A stretch of 62,666 nt of DNA, taken from assembly GCA_031292275.1 (NCBI GenBank), contig JARLHL010000018.1:1-62666 (forward strand), read 5' to 3'. Position 1 is the stretch's first letter. Each line of letters starts with the position of its first letter. A program made the position numbers and the translations under genes. Shown piece after piece: positions 42,790-51,443 of this stretch. The notes under the pieces were generated by a model that saw only the letters and a program-made list of their open reading frames with translations, was not told the origin of the DNA and made no database searches. This DNA comes from Desulfocapsaceae bacterium. Lineage in GTDB: Bacteria; Desulfobacterota; Desulfobulbia; Desulfobulbales; Desulfocapsaceae.

Positions 42790-42900
42790 TGCAATCGGAC
42801 CTGATCTAACCCGGCATGGCTGGATCAGACTGGCCGGTCACAACGCATCATGAAAGCTCTTCACTTCGGCAAGGCAATGCCGTCGCTTTGACGAGACTTT
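42790..42900 (-). repeat. Dispersed intergenic repeat, copy B (inverted relative to copy A)
   Basis: Read on the minus strand it begins AAAGTCTCGTCAAAGCGACGG, contains CTTGCCGAAGTGA and GAGCTTTCATGATGCG and ends GATCCAGCCATGCCGGG. It matches copy A at 12013-12119. It sits between the DUF2064 gene and UPF0280. Confidence 0.8.
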
Positions 42901-42967
42901 ATGGAAAGTGATCGCAGGCGCATGGACTCAGGCGGCGCATCGGGAATTTTATGTGAGGCTGAACTTG

Positions 42968-43753
42968 ATGGGGCGAAAAAAAATACAGCCTGAGTCCTAT
43001 CAGAAAAGGACCTATCGGTTGTCCATGGAGCAGAGCGACCTGGTTTCCTGCCTGGTACAGATCAAAGAGACCGATCTGCATATTCAGGCCGACCGGGATG
43101 TGACGAAAAAGGCGTCCGAGTTGGTCCTGCAGTATCGGCTGCAGATTGAGGGCTACATTCCTGATCACCCCGGATTCCTGACTTCGCTTATCCCCCTGCC
43201 CATGGATGCACTGGCTCCGCCCGTGGTCCGGGATATGCTGCAGGCCTCTGAGGCGGCGGGCGTCGGTCCCATGGCTGCGGTTGCCGGCAGCATCGCCGCC
43301 TTTGTCGGGAAAAAGCTTGTCAGTGAGGGGGTATCCGAAATTATCGTTGAAAACGGGGGTGATATATTTCTGCAACGGCAAAAGGAGTGCACCATCGCCA
43401 TATTTGCCGGGCAGTCGGTTTTGAGCAACAAGGTGGGGCTTGTGCTTTCTCCCGGACAGATGCCCTGCGGCATCTGTACCTCCTCGGGGACGGTGGGGCA
43501 CAGTCTGAGCCTGGGCAAGGCCGATTCTGTCACCGTCGTGGCTCAATCGGCCGCCTTTGCCGATGCCGTCGCCACCCTGATTGGCAATGAGGTGGGCGGG
43601 GCAAACGGGGGGAAGGCGGGTATCAGCAGGGCCCTGGAAAAGGCTAAAGAGATGGCAGGAATCATGGGCGCCGTCGTCATCTGCGGCGATCTGCTGGGGG
43701 CGGTCGGTGATGTTCGGCTCACCAGACTCGATAGACGGAGTCTGCTGGATTGA
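42968..43753 (+). CDS. UPF0280 family protein
   Basis: 261 residues. Family of uncharacterised proteins from archaea and some anaerobic bacteria, with an ApbE-like fold. Landmarks: YRLSMEQSDLVSCLV, VQIKETDLHIQAD, GVGPMAAVAGSIAAFVGKKL, SEIIVENGGDIFL and GTVGHSLSLGKADSVTV. The GDIFL and TSSGTVGHS parts recall the metal and flavin sites of ApbE, but no function has been shown. The ATG at 42968 has GAGG about 9 nt upstream; the frame opens at 42908 just after repeat B. Confidence 0.85.
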   Translation: MGRKKIQPESYQKRTYRLSMEQSDLVSCLVQIKETDLHIQADRDVTKKASELVLQYRLQIEGYIPDHPGFLTSLIPLPMDALAPPVVRDMLQASEAAGVGPMAAVAGSIAAFVGKKLVSEGVSEIIVENGGDIFLQRQKECTIAIFAGQSVLSNKVGLVLSPGQMPCGICTSSGTVGHSLSLGKADSVTVVAQSAAFADAVATLIGNEVGGANGGKAGISRALEKAKEMAGIMGAVVICGDLLGAVGDVRLTRLDRRSLLD

Positions 43754-43983
43754 CCGAAAAGGCAGCAGGTGCACCGAGGCAGGGGCTGAACCCAGACGTG
43801 GCGTATCAAGCGACGAGAGCGGAAATTTCAGGGTATGGTTCAGGAGTGGTCAGGCTCCAGGCCCCGGCATGGCTGGATCGGGCTGAATGGCAAGCAAATT
43901 TTGAAAACTTTTCTCTTCAGCTGGGTAAGAACCCAGCTTCCGGGGAATTTTCGTATAAACACTGATGAAAGGAACAAGAGAGT

Positions 43984-45342
43984 ATGACGAGTACGAGACC
44001 AGCATGTTTCAAGGCCTATGATATCCGGGGCAAGGTCCCCGGTGAACTGAATCCCCGGTTGGCGCGGGATGTCGGCAGGGCCTTTGCCGCCGTCTTCTCG
44101 ATGAAGAAGGTGGCGGTGGGATACGATATTCGGCTCAGCAGTTGCGAAATCGCCGAGGCCTTGATTTCCGGCCTGCTCGATACGGGGGTGGATGTCGTCA
44201 GTCTGGGTCTCTGCGGCACCGAAGAGATCTATCATGCCGCCTTCAGTCTTGAGGACCAGGGGGTGGATGGCGGCGTGATCGTCACTGCCAGCCACAATCC
44301 GGCCGATTATAACGGCATGAAACTGGTGGTTAAAGGCGCCCGCCCGGTCTCCGGCGATTCCGGCCTCTATGACATGGCCGATCTCATTGTCGAAGGCAGG
44401 TTGCCCGGTTTATCCGCCGTCAAGGGCCGCGTGACCAGTGCCGCGGCAAAGGACCGGTATATCGACCACCTCCTTGGCTACGTGCAAACGGAGGAGCTGA
44501 AGCCTTTGAAAATAGTGGTCAACAGCGGCAACGGCTGCGCAGGTCCCGTGATTGATCTTCTGGAGAAGAGGCTGCCCTTCCGGTTTATTAAATTGCATCA
44601 CGAGCCGGATGGAACCTTTCCGCATGGGGTGCCCAACCCTCTGCTTCCCGACAGGCGTGAAGAGACTGCCAGGATGGTGCGGGAGCATGGAGCGGACATG
44701 GGGATCGCCTGGGATGGTGATTTTGATCGCTGCTTCTTCTGGGATGAGCAGGGAAACTTTATTGAGGGATATTATCTGGTCGGCTTGCTGGCCATGGAGC
44801 TCCTGCATATGGAGCCGGGAGGCACGATCCTCTATGATCCCCGTCTGATCTGGAACACAGAGGATCTGGTCCGGGCAGCCGGAGGGAAGCCGGTCATGAC
44901 AAGGACCGGCCATGCCTTTATCAAGGCGCGGATGCGCCAGGAGGACGCTGTCTATGGCGGCGAAATGTCGGCGCATCATTACTTCCGTGATTTCGGCTAT
45001 TGTGACTCCGGCATGATCCCCTGGCTGCTGGTGGCCTCACTGCTCAGCAGATCCGGCATCCCCCTGTCGCAGATGGTGGCCGAACGGATTGCCGCCTACC
45101 CCGTCTCCGGCGAGATCAACAGCCGGGTTGCAGACCCCGACCGGGTGATCGCCCGGATTGAAGAGGCCTATGCGGGAGGGAAAAAGGACACCACCGACGG
45201 GCTCAGTCTTGCCTTTCCAAGATATCGCTTTAATGTGAGAAAATCCAATACCGAGCCTCTACTCAGGCTCAATGTGGAAAGCCGCGGGGATGTGGCGCTT
45301 ATGGAGGAAAAGACCAGGGAAATTTTGAGACTGATCGTTTGA
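43984..45342 (+). CDS. manB: Phosphomannomutase/phosphoglucomutase (ManB/CpsG)
   Basis: 452 residues. Alpha-D-phosphohexomutase that makes mannose-1-phosphate for GDP-mannose. Four domains: FKAYDIRGKVPGELN (substrate Arg), active-site phosphoserine in TASHNPADYNGMKLV, the Mg loop AWDGDFDRCF, the sugar-binding GGEMSAHHYFRDF and the phosphate loop VRKSNTEPLLRLNVES. The GEMSAHHYF motif fits phosphomannomutase. manC follows, separated by 127 nt that contain a GGCTCATGAGCC palindrome at 45409-45420. Together they would supply mannose (or derived sugars) to the XrtA polysaccharide. Confidence 0.93.
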   Translation: MTSTRPACFKAYDIRGKVPGELNPRLARDVGRAFAAVFSMKKVAVGYDIRLSSCEIAEALISGLLDTGVDVVSLGLCGTEEIYHAAFSLEDQGVDGGVIVTASHNPADYNGMKLVVKGARPVSGDSGLYDMADLIVEGRLPGLSAVKGRVTSAAAKDRYIDHLLGYVQTEELKPLKIVVNSGNGCAGPVIDLLEKRLPFRFIKLHHEPDGTFPHGVPNPLLPDRREETARMVREHGADMGIAWDGDFDRCFFWDEQGNFIEGYYLVGLLAMELLHMEPGGTILYDPRLIWNTEDLVRAAGGKPVMTRTGHAFIKARMRQEDAVYGGEMSAHHYFRDFGYCDSGMIPWLLVASLLSRSGIPLSQMVAERIAAYPVSGEINSRVADPDRVIARIEEAYAGGKKDTTDGLSLAFPRYRFNVRKSNTEPLLRLNVESRGDVALMEEKTREILRLIV

Positions 45343-45469
45343 AATGCATTAACCTGCGAGGGCCCGGTTGTGGTCCGGATGAGAAGCTCATGACCGGATG
45401 GCGAGGCAGGCTCATGAGCCCTGACTTGCAAAACGAATACTAACTTACATGAACTAAAGAGGCATTACG

Positions 45470-46891
45470 GTGCAGAAAATTCAACCAGTTATTTTGGCAG
45501 GCGGAACCGGCTCCAGGCTCTGGCCCCTCTCCCGCGAGCTTTATCCCAAGCAGCTCCTGCAGTTGACCGATGCAACATCGCTCCTGCAGACCACCGTGCT
45601 CCGGGTGGCTCAGGTCCCTGATATGCTGCCCCCCATCATTGTCGTCGGCGAGGAGCACAGGTTTATCACCAAGAGCCAGATTGAAGAACTTTCGACGGTG
45701 AAGGACTATACCATTCTGCTGGAGCCGATGGGCAGAAACACCGCTCCTGCCGTGGCCGGGGCGGTTGAATATGTGGCGGCGGGCGGCGATCAGGACGTGA
45801 TCATTCTGGTGTTGCCTGCAGATCATCTGGTCAAGAATCTGCAGAAGTTCCGGGAGGTCGTTAAGAAGGCGGCCGGACTTGCCGCGGAGGGCCTGGTGGT
45901 TACCTTCGGGATCGAGCCTCGCCATGCCGAGACCGGTTATGGATATATCGAGCGAGGGGAGGGGAATAGGGTCCTTTCCTTCAAGGAGAAACCGGATCTG
46001 TCAACTGCAAAAGAGTATCTGGAGAAGGGAAACTATTTTTGGAACAGCGGGATGTTTGCCTTTTCGGTCAAGACATTTCGTGAGGAAATGGCAACATATG
46101 CCCCTGAAATTCTTGCCCGGATGACTGAGGCTGCCGCAGGGGGAGGCAGGGATCAGCGCTTCTTCCGGTTTGACAGCGAGGCCATGTCTCAGTGTCCCAG
46201 CGATTCTCTGGATTACGCGCTTATGGAAAAGACCGCCAAGGCTGCGGTGGTGGCAGCCGATCTGGGCTGGAGTGATATCGGTTCCTGGCAGGCGTTGTGG
46301 GAAGTCTCTGAGAAAAATACCGATGGCAACATCCTGCTGGGGAGGCTTGATAACCTGATCGTCAAGGATACAAAAAATTCGTTGATCCGCTCCGATGACC
46401 GGCTGGTGGCCACCGTCGGCCTGGAGGAGACCCTGGTGGTGGAGACCGCCGATGCAGTGCTGGTGGCGCCTCTTTCCCGTTCTCAGGATGTGAAGAAAAT
46501 TGTCGAGGACCTGAAAAAGCAGGGGAGAAAGGAGTTCCGCTTTCACAGGACCGTCTATCGCCCCTGGGGCAGCTATACTGTCCTTGAGGAGCAGCCGCGT
46601 TACCAGATGAAGCGCATCACAGTAAACCCGGGTCAAAAGCTTTCATTGCAGATGCACCATCACCGGTATGAGCACTGGGTTGTCGTCACCGGTACCGCCA
46701 GGGTAACCAATGGCGACGACGTCTCGCTGATCTATGAGAATCAGTCCGTCTATATCAAGGCCGGCGCCCTGCACAGGCTGGAAAACCCCGGCGTGATCCC
46801 GCTGGAACTCATTGAAGTCCAGATCGGCAGCTATCTGGGCGAAGACGATATCGTTCGTTTCGATGATGACTATGGCCGGGATAAGGACTGA
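45470..46891 (+). CDS. manC: Mannose-1-phosphate guanylyltransferase / mannose-6-phosphate isomerase (ManC/AlgA type)
   Basis: 473 residues, a bifunctional type II enzyme. The N-terminal nucleotidyltransferase domain has VILAGGTGSRLWPLSRE, the signature GTP-binding loop, and VLPADHLV. The C-terminal cupin isomerase domain has KRITVNPGQKLSLQMHHHR with zinc ligands and RPWGSYTVLEE before it. It starts with GTG at 45470. Makes GDP-mannose. The 3' end overlaps convergent mtnA by 22 nt. Confidence 0.94.
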   Translation: MQKIQPVILAGGTGSRLWPLSRELYPKQLLQLTDATSLLQTTVLRVAQVPDMLPPIIVVGEEHRFITKSQIEELSTVKDYTILLEPMGRNTAPAVAGAVEYVAAGGDQDVIILVLPADHLVKNLQKFREVVKKAAGLAAEGLVVTFGIEPRHAETGYGYIERGEGNRVLSFKEKPDLSTAKEYLEKGNYFWNSGMFAFSVKTFREEMATYAPEILARMTEAAAGGGRDQRFFRFDSEAMSQCPSDSLDYALMEKTAKAAVVAADLGWSDIGSWQALWEVSEKNTDGNILLGRLDNLIVKDTKNSLIRSDDRLVATVGLEETLVVETADAVLVAPLSRSQDVKKIVEDLKKQGRKEFRFHRTVYRPWGSYTVLEEQPRYQMKRITVNPGQKLSLQMHHHRYEHWVVVTGTARVTNGDDVSLIYENQSVYIKAGALHRLENPGVIPLELIEVQIGSYLGEDDIVRFDDDYGRDKD

Positions 46892-47991
46892 TACAGGTCC
46901 GGAAACATCCGCCTGATCGCCTCGCCCCGGGCCTCCACGATGCCGCGTTCGGTGATGAGGCCGGTGACGAGTCTCGCCGGCGTCACGTCGAAGCTGTAAT
47001 TTGCCGCTTGCGTGCCGGGGGCGGCCAGGCTCACCATTTCTATTCTGCCGTCCGTCGTCGGGCCGCTGATGCAGGTAATCTCCTCGCCGGATCGCTCCTC
47101 GATGGGGATGTCGCTGCCGTTTTCCATGGTCCAGTCAAAGGTGGAAGACGGGAGGGCGACATAGAAGGGGATATTGTTATCTCTGGCTGCCAGTGCCTTT
47201 AAATAGGTGCCGATCTTGTTGGCGACATCGCCGGTGCAGGTTGTGCGGTCGGTACCGACGATAACCAGGTCGACACAACCTTTCTGCATCAGATGACCGC
47301 CGGCGTTATCGGTGATCAGCGTATTGGCGATCTCTTCCTGCTGCAGTTCCCAGGCCGTCAGTCTCGATCCCTGGTTCCAGGGCCTGGTCTCGTCCACCCA
47401 GACATGCAGCGGGATGCCGGCGTCCCGGGCCGCGTAGATGGGTGCGGTGGCGCTGCCGAAGTCGACAAAGGCCAGCCAGCCTGCGTTGCAATGGGTCAGG
47501 ATGTTCACCGGGCGTCCCTGTTTTTTCCTGCTTATATCCTGGATAATTTTCAGTCCGTGTTCGCCCAGCCTGCGGCAGAATTCCGCGTCCTCGTCAGCTA
47601 TGGCCGTTGCTGCCCTGAAGGACTCGGTCCTCTTTTCTCCAGGTGTCTGCTTGTGCCTGAGGGCCTGCAAGACCCGTTCAACCGCCCAGCTCAGGTTCCG
47701 GGCCGTCGGCCTGCTGCTGCAGAGCCTGACTCCAGCCTGGACCATTTCCCGATCAAAATCTTTCTCCGAGGCCTGCATTGCGGCCAGGTACATGCCGTAT
47801 CCGGCCGTAGCCCCGATCAGTCCCGCCCCCCGAACATGCATATCTTTGATGGCGGTGCGGACCTCCTCGAGCGTCGTGAGCCTCTCTATGACAAATCTGT
47901 GAGGAAGCTGCCTCTGGTCGATGATGCAGATCGTAGTGGGCTTATCGGGATCCGGCCAAATGGTTCTGTAGTGCTGGTTGCGTATTTTCAT
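46870..47991 (-). CDS. mtnA: S-methyl-5-thioribose-1-phosphate isomerase (MtnA family)
   Basis: 373 residues. Converts methylthioribose-1-phosphate to methylthioribulose-1-phosphate in methionine salvage; an eIF2B-like fold. Landmarks: MHVRGAGLIGATAGYG, ILTHCNAGWLAFVDFG (the active-site Cys), WVDETRPWNQGSRLTAWEL and GDVANKIGTY. The normally GADRIAANGDVANK loop reads GTDRTTCTGDVANK, so several residues near the catalytic Asp differ. No other methionine salvage gene is in the window. The start at 47991 (MKIRNQHYRTIWPD) is preferred over the longer frame up to 48180 because AGGA precedes it. Confidence 0.85.
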   Translation of the reverse strand: MKIRNQHYRTIWPDPDKPTTICIIDQRQLPHRFVIERLTTLEEVRTAIKDMHVRGAGLIGATAGYGMYLAAMQASEKDFDREMVQAGVRLCSSRPTARNLSWAVERVLQALRHKQTPGEKRTESFRAATAIADEDAEFCRRLGEHGLKIIQDISRKKQGRPVNILTHCNAGWLAFVDFGSATAPIYAARDAGIPLHVWVDETRPWNQGSRLTAWELQQEEIANTLITDNAGGHLMQKGCVDLVIVGTDRTTCTGDVANKIGTYLKALAARDNNIPFYVALPSSTFDWTMENGSDIPIEERSGEEITCISGPTTDGRIEMVSLAAPGTQAANYSFDVTPARLVTGLITERGIVEARGEAIRRMFPDLYQSLSRP

Positions 47992-48491
47992 CGGTTCCTC
48001 GTGTTCATGCAAGGGCGTTGGAGACGACTGCTGACTCATTGCAGTTAGGGTACAGCGTCGGGGTCTGAAAGTAAATAGAGTCAGTGAAAACGATGGAATG
48101 GCAGCGGGCAAGGCCGGCAGTATGCCTTCAGGACAGCCCTGTGGAACTCCAGGAAGACGAGGGTTTCGTCGTTGAGACAAAGAAGGACAAAACTGTCATT
48201 TGAATAATATTTTATTACAAATATGTGTTTTCGTTGCTGTCGTCAATGCGATTGATTGTTTGATATGTTGTGTAATATAGGTGTGATAGCTTTGTGGTGC
48301 CATTTTGTGCCGTTCTGGCATATCCTTTGAAATGAAAAACGTGTGTATTGAATAATATATCATTTGTGTTATCCTCGAAATCCTTTAATTTGGACTAGCG
48401 ACGAAAATGTCATAGTTGGCGTTGCTGGAGAGTGAGTCGGAGGTGGTTGGGAGACCCGGTTCCGGCTTTTAAAAACAAGAGGAGAATACAA
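47992..48491. other. Divergent upstream region of mtnA and the ammonium transporter genes
   Basis: About 500 bp, AT-rich from 48200 to 48420. A partial sigma-54-like element TGGCAT-N5-TTGA is at 48316-48330, but the -12 GC is GA, so it is weak. No other gene is recognisable. The region should hold the amt promoter. Confidence 0.4.
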
Positions 48492-49718
48492 ATGAACAAG
48501 GCGGATACGGCCTTTGTTCTGGCGTCGGCAGGGCTCGTGCTGCTGATGACGCCGGGATTGGCTCTGTTTTACGGTGGGATGGTACGCGGCAAAAATGTGC
48601 TTGGAACGATCATGCAGAGTCTGTTTATGATCGCCCTCATATCCATTGAGTGGGTGTACCTTGGATATTCCATGTCGTTCGGGCCGGATGTTGGCGGCAT
48701 TGTAGGAAGCCTGTCGTGGTTTGCCCTGAACGGGGTCGGCACTGCGCCCAGCCCGGATTATGCCCCTACCGTCCCGCAGATTGTATTCATGGTGTACCAG
48801 TGCATGTTTGCGATCATCACCCCCGCGCTGATTACCGGGGCCTTGGCGGAACGGGTTCGTTTTGTGCCCTTCCTGATTTTTTCAGTGCTCTGGGCGATTG
48901 TGGTCTATAACCCGGTCTGTCACTGGCTCTGGGGGAAGGGCGGCTGGCTGGGACCGGACGGTTTCGGTGTGTTGGATTTCGCCGGCGGTCTGGTGGTTCA
49001 TGTGACCTGCGGTGCCGCCGCCTTGGCCGGGGTGATCGTTCTTGGACCCAGGAAGGGCTATGGCAAGACCAGTTTCATGCCGCATAACCTGCCGATGACC
49101 ATGCTGGGGACGGGATTGCTCTGGTTCGGCTGGTTTGGATTCAATGGCGGTTCGGCGCTGGCTGCCAATGAGGTTGCAGCGACTGCCTTTGTCGCTACCC
49201 ATTTTGCCGGCATGTCGGCAATGGCCACCTGGGTGGTGATGGAATGGTTGAGTCAGGGCAGGGCAACGACCCTGGGTGCGGCCTCGGGTGCTATTGCGGG
49301 ACTGGCAACGGTTACCCCTGGCGCTGGTTTTGTTGGACCGAATTCTGCTATAATGATAGGCATTCTTGCAGGTGTTGTGTGTTTTACCGCGGTGAACGTA
49401 AAAAATCGTCTCAAACTGGATGATTCCCTTGACGTTGTCGGGATTCATGGCGTGGGCGGGGCGATAGGGACGCTTTGTTTAGGGATATTCGCGGCCAAGG
49501 CTGTGAATCCTGGTGGAGTTGACGGGCTGCTGGCCGGGAGTTCGGCCCAGTTCTTCAAGCAGGCAATAGGTGTTGTTGTCGTAGGTGTCTATACCTTTGT
49601 GGTCAGTTGGGTCCTTTTTAAAATTATACATACGGTTTTTGGCCTCAGGCTTACCGACGAGGCCGAGGTCATCGGAATGGATTCAACCGAGCATTCCGAG
49701 ACGGCGTATAATAATTAG
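48492..49718 (+). CDS. amt: Ammonium transporter (Amt/MEP/Rh family), first copy
   Basis: 408 residues with 11 predicted membrane helices. Signatures: DTAFVLASAGLVLLMTPGLALFYGGMVR, FAIITPALITGALAERVRF and LWFGWFGFNGGSALAAN; the pore His pair is in VVGIHGVGGAIGTL (second) and the LVVHVTCGAAAL region (first). The start at 48492 is chosen for GGAG upstream and the family N-terminus; the frame opens at 48432. It is followed by a second amt and PII. Confidence 0.94.
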   Translation: MNKADTAFVLASAGLVLLMTPGLALFYGGMVRGKNVLGTIMQSLFMIALISIEWVYLGYSMSFGPDVGGIVGSLSWFALNGVGTAPSPDYAPTVPQIVFMVYQCMFAIITPALITGALAERVRFVPFLIFSVLWAIVVYNPVCHWLWGKGGWLGPDGFGVLDFAGGLVVHVTCGAAALAGVIVLGPRKGYGKTSFMPHNLPMTMLGTGLLWFGWFGFNGGSALAANEVAATAFVATHFAGMSAMATWVVMEWLSQGRATTLGAASGAIAGLATVTPGAGFVGPNSAIMIGILAGVVCFTAVNVKNRLKLDDSLDVVGIHGVGGAIGTLCLGIFAAKAVNPGGVDGLLAGSSAQFFKQAIGVVVVGVYTFVVSWVLFKIIHTVFGLRLTDEAEVIGMDSTEHSETAYNN

Positions 49719-49805
49719 AAAAGGGTCGGCTGGCGCAGGTACGGGCCGAGGATGACAGCGGTGTTGCCAAATGTAAATCTTGGATATATTCTAAAGGAGT
49801 TGAAT

Positions 49806-51017
49806 ATGGCACTAAATTCTGGAGATACCGCTTTCATGCTCATTGCCACAGCCCTGGTCATGCTGATGACCCCTGGGCTGGCCTTGTTCTATGGTGGGCT
49901 TGTACGCAGTAAAAATGTTCTGTCGACGACCATGCAGAGTTTCCTCTGCCTGGGGATCGTATCGATTATCTGGGTCGTCTATGGATACTCCCTGGCATTT
50001 GGCCCGGATGTGGGGCATGTGATCGGCAATCTGGACTTTGCCTTTTTGAATAACGTCAGCTGGGAGAAGGCGACGACCTCTTCCACCGCCACAATTCCTG
50101 ATCTGCTGTACTGCGCGTTTCAGCTGATGTTCGCGATCATCACTCCGGCCCTTATCACCGGCGCGTTTGCTGAGAGGATGAAGTTTTCCGCCTACCTGAT
50201 CTTTACGGTGTTGTGGATGACCTTTGTCTACCTGCCGGTCTGTCACTGGGTCTGGGGCGGCGGCTGGCTGATGAGCATGGGGGCGCTTGACTTTGCAGGC
50301 GGTACCGTCATCCATATCAACTCCGGTGCGGCGGCTCTGGTCTGCGCCCTGGTTATCGGGAAAAGAAAGGGCTTCGGCAAAGAGGCATTTCATCCGCATA
50401 ACGTGCCGATGACGGTCCTTGGCGCAGGTGTGCTCTGGTTTGGCTGGTTTGGGTTTAATGCAGGCAGCGCTCTATCGGCTGGTCCTGTGGCGGTTCTGGC
50501 CCTCATGACCACTCAGGTGGCAACCGGTGCGGCCTCGTTGGCCTGGACCTTTGCCGAGTGGAAGATTCAGGGTAAGCCGACGACCCTGGGCGCTGCCTCA
50601 GGCGCAGTGGCCGGCCTTGTTGCCATCACCCCTGCTGCCGGTTTCGTTACTCCGATTGCCGCCATTGTCATAGGCCTGGTTGCCGGCGTGCTCTGCTATC
50701 TGGGTGTGACGATGAAGAGCAAAATCGGTTATGATGATGCCTTGGATGTTGTTGCGGTACATGGACTCGGCGGTTTCTGGGGGGCGCTTGCCACTGGTTT
50801 GTTTGCGACGGTTGGGGGGACAGGTCTGTTTTACGGCAATCCCAAGCAGCTTGCCATACAGGCGACTGCAGCCGGCGCCTCCATCTTGTGGTCTGTCTGT
50901 ATAACCTTTATTATACTGAAAGTAGTAGACGCAGTGGTTGGTCTTCGTGTAGAAACTGAGAATGAGGTTCAGGGGCTTGACGTGACAGAGCATAGCGAGG
51001 TCGGCTATTCGATCTGA
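49806..51017 (+). CDS. amt: Ammonium transporter (Amt family), second copy
   Basis: 403 residues, clearly a paralog of the gene just upstream (GDTAFMLIATALVMLMTPGLALFYGGLVRSKNV, FGPDVGHVIGNLDF, AIITPALITGAFAERMKFS, VVAVHGLGGFWGAL). The variation between the copies is spread over the loops, so they may differ in affinity or PII control. AAGGAG is 7 nt before the ATG at 49806. Confidence 0.94.
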   Translation: MALNSGDTAFMLIATALVMLMTPGLALFYGGLVRSKNVLSTTMQSFLCLGIVSIIWVVYGYSLAFGPDVGHVIGNLDFAFLNNVSWEKATTSSTATIPDLLYCAFQLMFAIITPALITGAFAERMKFSAYLIFTVLWMTFVYLPVCHWVWGGGWLMSMGALDFAGGTVIHINSGAAALVCALVIGKRKGFGKEAFHPHNVPMTVLGAGVLWFGWFGFNAGSALSAGPVAVLALMTTQVATGAASLAWTFAEWKIQGKPTTLGAASGAVAGLVAITPAAGFVTPIAAIVIGLVAGVLCYLGVTMKSKIGYDDALDVVAVHGLGGFWGALATGLFATVGGTGLFYGNPKQLAIQATAAGASILWSVCITFIILKVVDAVVGLRVETENEVQGLDVTEHSEVGYSI

Positions 51018-51046
51018 TATTGAACCGTGAGCTTTTTATGAAGGTT

Positions 51047-51070
51047 CCCCTGCTGCTCCGGCGGCAGGGG
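51047..51070 (+). terminator. Hairpin between amt and the PII gene
   Basis: CCCCTGCTGC-TCCG-GCGGCAGGGG: a 10-bp stem with one G-T pair and a 4-nt loop, 29 nt after the amt stop and 25 nt before the PII start. No T tract follows, so it may stop 3' decay or make partial termination rather than a strong end. It would allow different levels of Amt and PII from one transcript. Confidence 0.55.
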
Positions 51071-51083
51071 AAAGGAGCCATAA

Positions 51084-51434
<351 letters not shown>

Positions 51435-51443
51435 CAGGAGCGT

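Noticed and set aside
42899-43774. A 291-codon minus-strand frame across UPF0280
   Set aside because: The plus-strand UPF0280 protein has clear family motifs; the antisense product has none.
43750-43965. A 71-codon frame starting TTG on the UPF0280 stop and ending 18 nt before manB
   Set aside because: GGAG about 10 nt upstream makes it tempting, but it matches no family and overlaps a fragment of the dispersed repeat (about 43865-43881).
47293-48048. A 251-codon plus-strand frame opposite mtnA
   Set aside because: The mtnA frame on the minus strand is well conserved; this is its shadow.
48316-48330. Sigma-54-like element TGGCAT-N5-TTGA upstream of amt
   Set aside because: The -12 GC dinucleotide, nearly invariant in such promoters, is GA here. 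Kept only as a note in the intergenic entry.
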